A stretch of 7,076 nt of DNA, from contig JAFAMK010000358.1 in assembly GCA_019233415.1 (NCBI GenBank), positions 1 through 7,076 of the forward strand. The letters run 5' to 3'. Origin of the DNA: Vulcanimicrobiota bacterium. GTDB lineage: Bacteria; Vulcanimicrobiota; Vulcanimicrobiia; Vulcanimicrobiales; Vulcanimicrobiaceae. The position numbers and the translations under genes were made by a program. Within the stretch, counting starts at the first letter, position 1; the number at the start of each line of letters is the position of its first letter. Below the pieces are notes generated by a model. It saw nothing but the letters and a program-made list of their open reading frames with translations, was not told the origin of the DNA and made no database searches. Below are positions 1 through 5,361 of this stretch, one piece after another.

Positions 1-541
1 GAACAACGTGCTGATCGGCGACGGCGCGCCGCTCGTGATTCCGGCCGAATCGTACCGCGTCGACTACGAAGTCGAACTGGCGGTCGTGATCGGCGCGCGC
101 GCGCGGCACGTTTCGGAAGAGCGCGCGTACGACGTGATCGCGGGCTATACGTGCTTCAACGACGTCAGCGTGCGCGACTATCAGTCGCGCACGTCGCAGT
201 GGACGATCGGAAAGGTGTTCGACACGCACGGCCCGTGCGGTCCGGTTCTCGTCACGCGCGACGAGATACCGGACCCGGGAAATCTCTGGCTGCGCACCTC
301 GATCGACGGCGAGGTTTTGCAAGACTCGTCGACCGCGCAGATGGTGTTCGGCGTTCCGCGATTGATCGCCGAGCTGAGCGCCGTGATGACGCTCGAGCCA
401 GGCGACCTCATCGCGACCGGAACGCCGGCCGGGGTCGGCCTCGCGCGCACCCCGCGCCGCTGGATCAAGCCCGGTGAGCGCGTGCGGGTCGAGATCGAGC
501 GGATCGGCGCGCTAGAGAACCTTGCGGTCAGTGCGTCGTGA
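1..541 (+). CDS. FAH-family hydrolase/isomerase, C-terminal part (5' end outside window)
   Basis: This is the catalytic C-terminal domain of a fumarylacetoacetate hydrolase (FAH) superfamily enzyme. The family uses a divalent metal to hydrolyse, decarboxylate or tautomerise 2-oxo/2-hydroxy dienoic acids in aromatic or keto-acid catabolism, in the cytoplasm. The reading frame is open from the first complete codon (bases 2-4), so the true start lies upstream; the GTG at 8 is internal. The metal-binding pattern is intact: the segment DYEVELAVVIG supplies Glu codons at 68-70 and 74-76, and FNDVSVRDYQ supplies the Asp at 161-163. The family motifs GKVFDTHGPCGP (from about 209), LEPGDLIATGTPAGVG (ending at 439) and a closing KPGERV..EIE..G.LEN follow in the usual order. 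The gene ends normally with TGA at 539-541, overlapping the convergent binding-protein gene by 14 bp. The family is certain; the substrate (fumarylpyruvate, OHED-type diene, oxaloacetate enol or another) cannot be told from this part. Confidence 0.93.
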   Translation, partial: NNVLIGDGAPLVIPAESYRVDYEVELAVVIGARARHVSEERAYDVIAGYTCFNDVSVRDYQSRTSQWTIGKVFDTHGPCGPVLVTRDEIPDPGNLWLRTSIDGEVLQDSSTAQMVFGVPRLIAELSAVMTLEPGDLIATGTPAGVGLARTPRRWIKPGERVRVEIERIGALENLAVSAS

Positions 542-1310
542 AGCCGTGCTTCTTGTACGCCGCCATCGCGGCGGGGCTGCTCAGGAACGCGACGAAGTCG
601 CGCGCGGCCGCGGCGTGCGGTGCGGTCTTGACCGTCGCGGATGAGAAGGTCAGCGTGACCTGCACGTCCGGCGGCAGCTCGACCTTGTCCATCTTCGAGT
701 CGATGTCGGCGGAGAGGAACGGCGCCGCGTCGACGAGCCCGGCGTCGAGTGCCGCGGCGATCTGGGCGACGTCGGTCTTGGTGACCTGGATGTTCGCGCG
801 CACTTTCTTCTCGAAGTCGCCGCCGTAGAGCTTGCCGAGCCCGTTGTAGACCTGGTCTTCGAAGATGCGGGGCCCCGAACCAGGGACTCCGCCCGCAAGT
901 CGCACGCCCGGCTTCGCGAGGTCGCGCGCCGAGGTGATGCGCACCGCGTGCGGCATCGTCAAGGCGGTGCGCGAGGTCGCGATCACGACGTGCGCCGTGT
1001 AGAGCGGGGTCAGTGAGTCGAGGTACTTCTGTGCCTCGGGGTTCAGCGTGTGGACGCCGATGATGACCGCGTCGACCGCGGCGCCGCTCTCGACGTTCTT
1101 GAGAATCGTCTGGCTGCCCGCGTAGGCGGCATCGACGGTGACGTCGGGGTGCGCCTTTTGGTACATGGCGATGATCTCCGTCATGTAGCCCCGCGCGTTC
1201 GAGGGGCCGAGGACGAACAGCGTCGTCCCGGCCGCGCTCGCGGGAACGAGCCCGGTGAGGACGACCGCCGCGGCGGCGAGCGAGGCGAAAACGAAACGTG
1301 AGAAGCGCAA
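528..1310 (-). CDS. ModA-like periplasmic substrate-binding protein (orphan)
   Basis: A 260-residue exported solute-binding protein of the ModA / SBP_bac_11 type, the periplasmic partner of ABC importers for oxyanions such as molybdate. Residues 1-26 form a Sec signal peptide (Arg2 and Arg5, a hydrophobic run at 6-22, and an Ala-Ser-Ala cleavage site at 24-26); there is no lipobox Cys. Family marks are EIIAMYQKAHPDV (45-57), YAGSQ (63-67), GAAVDAVI (76-83), the hinge-like VRLAGGVPGSGPR (136-148), a DVAQIAAALDAGLVDAA segment, and the usual ending with a FVAFLSSPAA.A.YKKHGF pattern. The start is TTG (1308-1310), chosen because GGGAGGG sits 5 nt upstream on the minus strand and the signal peptide begins there. 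The first ligand loop normally reads as an AAS/ASL-type serine motif; here it is GPSNARG (35-41), so the ligand may not be molybdate. No modB or modC gene is visible. Tungstate, another oxyanion or a small organic acid are alternatives. Family fairly sure, ligand unknown. Confidence 0.85.
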   Translation of the reverse strand: MRFSRFVFASLAAAAVVLTGLVPASAAGTTLFVLGPSNARGYMTEIIAMYQKAHPDVTVDAAYAGSQTILKNVESGAAVDAVIIGVHTLNPEAQKYLDSLTPLYTAHVVIATSRTALTMPHAVRITSARDLAKPGVRLAGGVPGSGPRIFEDQVYNGLGKLYGGDFEKKVRANIQVTKTDVAQIAAALDAGLVDAAPFLSADIDSKMDKVELPPDVQVTLTFSSATVKTAPHAAAARDFVAFLSSPAAMAAYKKHGFTTH

Positions 1311-1315
1311 GTGGA

Positions 1316-1322
1316 CCCTCCC
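1316..1322 (-). promoter_or_regulatory. Ribosome binding site for the ModA-like gene
   Basis: Read on the minus strand this is GGGAGGG, containing the core GGAGG, with 5 nt to the TTG codon at 1308-1310. It supports the TTG as the start, since no ATG or GTG is placed as well against a purine tract while keeping the whole signal peptide. Confidence 0.7.
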
Positions 1323-1362
1323 GGGCGCGTCGAACGGCGCCCTCGTTCCACTCGTTGTCGGG

Positions 1363-1390
1363 CAGAGCGCTCGTGTCGGCGAGCGATCTG
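1363..1390. promoter_or_regulatory. Imperfect 28-bp palindrome in the divergent intergenic region
   Basis: CAGA-G-CGCTCG pairs with CGAGCG-A-TCTG around a 6-nt centre (TGTCGG): 10 of 11 positions pair, with one G/A mismatch at 1367/1386. It lies between the divergent ModA-like and ilvE genes, about 30 bp upstream of the likely ilvE -35 box and about 53 bp upstream of the ModA-like start codon. It could be an operator for a dimeric regulator, or an RNA hairpin in the leader of the leftward gene. The symmetry is directly visible; the function is inference, and hairpins arise easily in GC-rich DNA. Confidence 0.4.
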
Positions 1391-1420
1391 GGCCTCCGCT
1401 GGGTTAAGGTTCCGTCTCCC

Positions 1421-1450
1421 TTGACCGTCGCGGGCGCGCCGTGGTAGAAC
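1421..1450 (+). promoter_or_regulatory. Sigma-70-type promoter driving ilvE
   Basis: A -35 box TTGACC (1421-1426, 5 of 6 to consensus) is separated by 18 bp from a -10 box TAGAAC (1445-1450, 4 of 6). The -10 box is preceded by TGG at 1442-1444, an extended -10 (TGn) element. Transcription would begin near 1457, giving a leader of only about 19 nt before the GTG, just enough to hold the Shine-Dalgarno. In such GC-rich DNA this combination stands out from background. I saw no equally good promoter on the minus strand for the ModA-like gene. Confidence 0.65.
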
Positions 1451-1460
1451 GAACGCTCCT

Positions 1461-1466
1461 GAGGAG
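1461..1466 (+). promoter_or_regulatory. Ribosome binding site for ilvE
   Basis: GAGGAG with 9 nt to the GTG at 1476 and 12 nt to the ATG at 1479. The spacing favours GTG as the start, but the in-frame ATG directly after it would yield a protein only one residue shorter, so the choice has little consequence. Confidence 0.6.
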
Positions 1467-1475
1467 AGACGCACC

Positions 1476-2393
1476 GTGATGACCCGGACCGCCACCACCG
1501 TGTGGCTCGACGGCCACCTGCTGGAAGACGACCAGCTCCACTTGCACGCGCTGACGCACGCGATGCACTACGGATCGTCGGTGTTCGAGGGAATTCGCGT
1601 CTATCCGACGGCGCAGGGTCCGTCGATCTTCCGCGCGCGCGAGCACGCCGATCGCCTCATCGCCGGCGCGGCGGCGTACGGGATGACGCTCGGCCTCGAC
1701 GCCGACGCGCTCATCGCCGCGATCGCCGCGACGGTGCGCGCGAGCGGCCGCAGCGCCGCGTACGTGCGGCCACTGGCGTTCTTCGGCGGCGAGACGGTCC
1801 GGCTCGACCCCGGCAAGGAATGCCCGGTTCACGTGATGATCGGCGTCCTGCCGTTCGAAGGGCTCGTTCCGGGCGGCGAGGGGACGCCGCTGTTCCGCGC
1901 GACGATCTCACCGTACATGAAGACGCCCTCGCGCGCGCTGCCGTCCACGGTGAAAGCCGGTGGGCACTACACCAACTCGATCCGCGCGCTCGCTGACGCG
2001 CACGCGCGCGGCTTCGACGAGGCGATCCTGCGAAACGACCGCGGCGAGATCGCCGAGGGGTCGGGCGAGAACATCTTCGTCGTGCGCGACGGCGTGCTGA
2101 TCACGAACGACGCCGACGCCGACATTCTGCCCGGGATCACGCGCGCGAGCGTGATCGCGCTGGCGCGCGAGGCCGGGATCACGACCCGCATCCGCCCGCT
2201 GACCACGGAAGACCTGGCGGCGTGCGAGGAGGCGTTCTTCACGGGGACGGCCGCCGAGGTCGTCCCGATCGTGGGGATCGACGACCGGGACCTGGGCGGG
2301 GAGGGTGCGCTGACGCACCGCCTGCGCACCACGTACACCGACGTCGTCCGCGGCCGGCGCGAGGCGCCGGGGCCCTGGCTCACGCCCGTCTAG
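1476..2393 (+). CDS. ilvE: Branched-chain amino acid aminotransferase
   Basis: A PLP-dependent class IV aminotransferase that exchanges the amino group between Val, Leu or Ile and 2-oxoglutarate, acting in the cytoplasm at the last step of branched-chain synthesis or the first of their breakdown. The 305-residue length is close to E. coli IlvE. Diagnostic motifs are THAMHYGSSVFEGIR (27-41), YVRPL with the expected Arg98, the PLP lysine Lys160 in STVKAGGHYTNS, DEAILRNDRGEIAEGSGENIF (181-201), ILPGITR (217-223) for phosphate binding, and EEAFFTGTAAEVVPI near the C-terminus. HYGSSVFEG with RPL fits a BCAT rather than a D-amino acid transaminase or ADC lyase. A near-consensus promoter at 1421-1450 and GAGGAG upstream serve it. 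The next gene starts 46 nt after the stop, so co-transcription with the peptidase is possible. All key residues are present. Confidence 0.95.
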   Translation: MMTRTATTVWLDGHLLEDDQLHLHALTHAMHYGSSVFEGIRVYPTAQGPSIFRAREHADRLIAGAAAYGMTLGLDADALIAAIAATVRASGRSAAYVRPLAFFGGETVRLDPGKECPVHVMIGVLPFEGLVPGGEGTPLFRATISPYMKTPSRALPSTVKAGGHYTNSIRALADAHARGFDEAILRNDRGEIAEGSGENIFVVRDGVLITNDADADILPGITRASVIALAREAGITTRIRPLTTEDLAACEEAFFTGTAAEVVPIVGIDDRDLGGEGALTHRLRTTYTDVVRGRREAPGPWLTPV

Positions 2394-2423
2394 CGCGCGC
2401 CCAGCAGGTGTCCTAGTTCATAC

Positions 2424-2429
2424 GGAGGT
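2424..2429 (+). promoter_or_regulatory. Ribosome binding site for the S9 peptidase
   Basis: GGAGGT with 10 nt to the ATG at 2440. A second purine stretch, GGAG at 2432-2435, lies only 4 nt from the ATG and is probably too close to be the main site. The tandem arrangement supports 2440 as the start. Confidence 0.6.
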
Positions 2430-2439
2430 ACGGAGCCGC

Positions 2440-5358
2440 ATGTTCGGCGCCCGTCCTTCCGTCGCGCTTGCACTCGTCTGCGCGCTTCTCCCGGCGTTCC
2501 CGCGGCCCGTCGCGGCTGACGCGCCGGCTCCACTCGACTACAAGGCCTATGACGGATGGAAGACGATCCGCACGGCAGTCGTCTCCGACGACGGGCGTCG
2601 GCTCGCGTACGCGCTGACGCCGCAGGACGGTGACCCGAGCGTCGTCGTGCGCGACCTCGACACGCAGACGCAGCGTATCGAGGACCGCGGGAACGCGCCG
2701 GCGTTCGCTGCCGGCAGCCGGTTCGTTGTGTTCACGCACGTCGCGGCGAAGAAGGACGTCGACGCGGCGAAGAAGGCGAAGAAGCCGCCGGAGCAGCAGC
2801 CGAAGAGCGGCCTGGGCATCCTCGACCTCGACGCGGCCAAGCCGGCCGAGATCGTGGACAACGTCAAGACGATCGCCGTCCCGAAGAACGGCGGGTCGAC
2901 GATCGCGTACCGTGCGGAGCCGTCGCCGTCGCCGTCGGCGAGCCCGAAGCCGAGCGCCGCGCCGTCGCCGAGCGGTTCGCCGTCGCCAGCGGCTTCGGCA
3001 TCGCCTGCGGCGAGTGCCTCGCCGTCGCCCGCGCCGAAGGCGGACAAGACGAAGGAGCCCGGCTCGGCGCTCACGATCCGCGACCTCGTCTCGGGAAAGC
3101 GCGTCGCAGCACGCGACGCGACCGAGATCGCCGTCTCCGACGACGACGCGTTCGTCGCGTACGCGACCGAGACGAAGAACGGTTCGGACGACGGTCTGCA
3201 CGTCTACGACGTCGCGCACGGAACGACGACCGATGTGCTCACCGGCGCCGGCCGCTACCGCAACCTGGCCTTCGCGCACGACGGCTCGTCGCTCGCGTTT
3301 CTCAGCGACGTCGCGACGTTCGGCAGCGATGTCCCGCACGACGCGCTGTACGTCGTCGACTTGCGCGCCGCGACGCTCGCCGCGGCGAAGGCCGTCGACG
3401 CCGGCACGGCTGGGCTCGCCGCCGGCACGACGCCGAACGTGAACGGGACGCTGCGCTTCTCGCGCGACGGCAAGCGGCTCTTCCTCGGAACCGCCGCCGC
3501 ACCGACGCCGCTGCCGTCCGGGACGCCGACGCCGGTCGCGGTCGACCTGTGGACGTGGCACGACGACATCCTGCAGTCGCAGCAGAAGCACGACGCGGAC
3601 ACCGACCGCAAGCGCACCTACGAAGCCGTGTACGACCTCGCAAACGCGCGCTTCGCGCAGCTCGGCTCGCCGGCGATGCGGAGCGTCGAGGTGAACGAGA
3701 ACGCCGACGTCGCGCTCGGCCAGGACGACCGCGCGTACCGCCGCGCCTCCTCGTGGCTCGGCGAGAACGCGTTCGATTTGTATGCGGTCTCCCTGGCGAG
3801 CGGGCACCCGACGCTGCTCGCACGACACGTCCCCAACGGCGGCGAACTATCGCCCGGCGGAAAGTACGTGCTGTTCTGGGACGAGTCGATTCGCCACTGG
3901 GTCGCGCTGCGCGTCGCCGACCGCAAGCGCGTCGTCCTCGCGCCGCGCGCCGGCGTCGCGTTCTGGAACGTCGACGACGACCATCCCGCACCGCCGCCGC
4001 CGTACGGGTCCGGCGGCTGGACCACCGGCGACCGCCGGGTGCTGCTCTACGACGAGTACGACGTGTGGTCCGCGAACCCGGACACCGGCGAGGCGACGAA
4101 CCTCACGCACGGCGAGGGCCGCCGCACGAGCACGGTCTACAGCCCCGTGCAGCCCGATCCCGACGCGGTCGCGTTCGCGTCCGACAAGCCGCTGCTGCTC
4201 TCGCTGATCGACACGCGCACGTACGAGAGCGGCTACGCGCGGGTCTCCGCGAACGGTGGCGTGCCGCATACGCTGCTGAAGGCGCCGGAGATCGTCAACG
4301 GGACGCGCACCGTCTTCAACGCGGGATTGCACGATCTAACCCGCCCGCCGCTCGTCGCGAGGCACGCCGACCGTTACGTCTTCGCGCGCGAGTCGTTTCG
4401 CGAGTACCGCGACCTGTGGGCGTCGGATTCCGACTTCACCAAGCCGGTCAAGGTGACCGACGCGAATCTGCAGCAGGCAAAGTACCGCTGGGGCACGGAG
4501 CGCCTCATCGACTACAAGGCCGCCGACGGGACGCCGCTGCGCGCGGTGATGCTGATCCCCGACGGGCTCGCGAAGGATCGCAAGGCGCCGCTGCTGCTGT
4601 ACTTCTACGAGACGTTCAGCAGCACGCTGCACAGCTACTATACGCCGGCACCCGGAACGAGCCCGAACCTCTCGCGCTACGTCTCGAACGGCTACGTCGT
4701 TGTTCTTCCCGACGTGCACTACCGTGTCGGACATCCCGGCGCGAGCGCGGTGAACTGCCTGCTCCCGGCGGTCGACGCGGCGGTGCGCACCGGCTACGTC
4801 GACCCGAACCGCGTCGGGATCGCCGGCCACTCGTGGGCCGCGTACCAGATCAACTACCTCATCACGAAGTCGCACCGCTTCCGCGCGGTCGAGGCCGGTG
4901 CGGCGGTCGACGACATGATCAGCGCGTACTCGGGGATTCGGCTGGAGAGCGGCGTCGTGCGCGAGTCGCAGTACGAGCACACGCAGTCGCGCATCGGCGC
5001 GACGCCGTGGGACCGTCCCGACCTGTTCATGGAGAACTCGGGGCTGTTTGGCATCAAGAACATCACGACGCCGTACCTGACGATCCACAACGACATGGAC
5101 GGCGCGGTGCCGCAGTTCCAAGGCATCGAATTCATCACCGCGATGCGCCGGCTCGGCAAGGAGGCGTACCTGTTCTCGTTCGATGGCGAGGAGCACGGGC
5201 TGCGCGGGCGCGAGCAGCAGAAGTACTGGACGGTGCACCTCGACGAGTGGTTCGACCACTGGCTGAAGGGCGCGCCGCGCCCCGCCTGGATGAACGGCGT
5301 CGACTACCTGCACCGCGGCGAGCGCGACGTGCACCCGCTCTACGGCGAACCCGACTAA
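2440..5358 (+). CDS. Secreted S9-family (prolyl oligopeptidase clan) serine peptidase
   Basis: A 972-residue exported peptidase, expected to cleave peptides in the periplasm or outside the cell. Residues 1-26 are a Sec signal peptide (cleavage likely after Val-Ala-Ala 24-26; Cys14 does not form a lipobox). Residues from about 30 to 680 are the beta-propeller part, carrying a Lys-rich stretch (about 105-125), a Pro/Ser/Ala-rich insert (161-199) and a shorter Pro/Thr stretch (355-365). The alpha/beta hydrolase domain spans about 690-955. It keeps the family's long conserved string: YFYETFSSTLHSYY, YVSNGYVVVLPDVHYRVGHPG, then nucleophile Ser798 in GHSWAAYQ, QYEHTQSRIG, Asp887 in HNDMDGAVP, FQGIEFITAMRRLGK, His919 in GEEHGL, and the ending FDHWLKGAP.P.WM. 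The triad is complete. The oddity is Ala800-Ala801 where the family has Gly-Gly after Ser-Trp. It is followed 3 nt later by a peptide-binding lipoprotein, which supports a peptide-scavenging role. Exact specificity (dipeptidyl, acylaminoacyl or endo) is unknown. Confidence 0.93.
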   Translation: MFGARPSVALALVCALLPAFPRPVAADAPAPLDYKAYDGWKTIRTAVVSDDGRRLAYALTPQDGDPSVVVRDLDTQTQRIEDRGNAPAFAAGSRFVVFTHVAAKKDVDAAKKAKKPPEQQPKSGLGILDLDAAKPAEIVDNVKTIAVPKNGGSTIAYRAEPSPSPSASPKPSAAPSPSGSPSPAASASPAASASPSPAPKADKTKEPGSALTIRDLVSGKRVAARDATEIAVSDDDAFVAYATETKNGSDDGLHVYDVAHGTTTDVLTGAGRYRNLAFAHDGSSLAFLSDVATFGSDVPHDALYVVDLRAATLAAAKAVDAGTAGLAAGTTPNVNGTLRFSRDGKRLFLGTAAAPTPLPSGTPTPVAVDLWTWHDDILQSQQKHDADTDRKRTYEAVYDLANARFAQLGSPAMRSVEVNENADVALGQDDRAYRRASSWLGENAFDLYAVSLASGHPTLLARHVPNGGELSPGGKYVLFWDESIRHWVALRVADRKRVVLAPRAGVAFWNVDDDHPAPPPPYGSGGWTTGDRRVLLYDEYDVWSANPDTGEATNLTHGEGRRTSTVYSPVQPDPDAVAFASDKPLLLSLIDTRTYESGYARVSANGGVPHTLLKAPEIVNGTRTVFNAGLHDLTRPPLVARHADRYVFARESFREYRDLWASDSDFTKPVKVTDANLQQAKYRWGTERLIDYKAADGTPLRAVMLIPDGLAKDRKAPLLLYFYETFSSTLHSYYTPAPGTSPNLSRYVSNGYVVVLPDVHYRVGHPGASAVNCLLPAVDAAVRTGYVDPNRVGIAGHSWAAYQINYLITKSHRFRAVEAGAAVDDMISAYSGIRLESGVVRESQYEHTQSRIGATPWDRPDLFMENSGLFGIKNITTPYLTIHNDMDGAVPQFQGIEFITAMRRLGKEAYLFSFDGEEHGLRGREQQKYWTVHLDEWFDHWLKGAPRPAWMNGVDYLHRGERDVHPLYGEPD
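2920..3036 (+). repeat. Low-complexity Pro/Ser/Ala repeat inside the S9 peptidase
   Basis: Residues 161-199 of the peptidase consist almost only of Pro, Ser and Ala, encoded by repeated CCG-TCG and GCG/GCC codons. It falls where related S9 enzymes often have a Lys/Glu-rich surface linker between propeller blades, just before the conserved segment LTIRDLVSGK. It is probably a disordered, solvent-exposed loop. The repeated codons make it prone to length change by slippage. Confidence 0.8.
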
Positions 5359-5361
5359 ACG

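Noticed and set aside
540..552. Small hairpin GAAGC-CGT-GCTTC right after the FAH stop, followed by TTGT
   Set aside because: Only 5 bp with a weak T stretch and it lies inside the coding end of the opposite gene; too weak to call a terminator.
558..573. 6-bp perfect stem CGCCGC/GCGGCG with a 4-nt loop
   Set aside because: It encodes an Ala-rich stretch of the ModA-like protein; Ala codons readily create such symmetry.
1404..1832. Minus-strand frame opposite the start of ilvE
   Set aside because: No motif; it would cover the ilvE promoter and N-terminus, and the ilvE frame matches its family throughout.
2354..2370. 7-bp perfect stem CCGGCGC/GCGCCGG near the end of ilvE
   Set aside because: Within coding sequence before the stop, no T tract, and expected by chance in such GC-rich DNA.
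2394..2439. Possible separate promoter for the S9 peptidase in the 46-nt gap
   Set aside because: No pair of -35 and -10 boxes with acceptable match and spacing; read-through from the ilvE promoter is simpler.
2920..3036. Repeated short units considered as a CRISPR or tandem-repeat element
   Set aside because: The periodicity is codon-based and in frame within the peptidase; there are no spacers or conserved repeat units of CRISPR length.
2413..3828. A 471-codon open frame on the minus strand opposite the peptidase start
   Set aside because: Very Arg-rich with no recognisable motif, and it covers the signal peptide and propeller region of the real gene; composition artefact.
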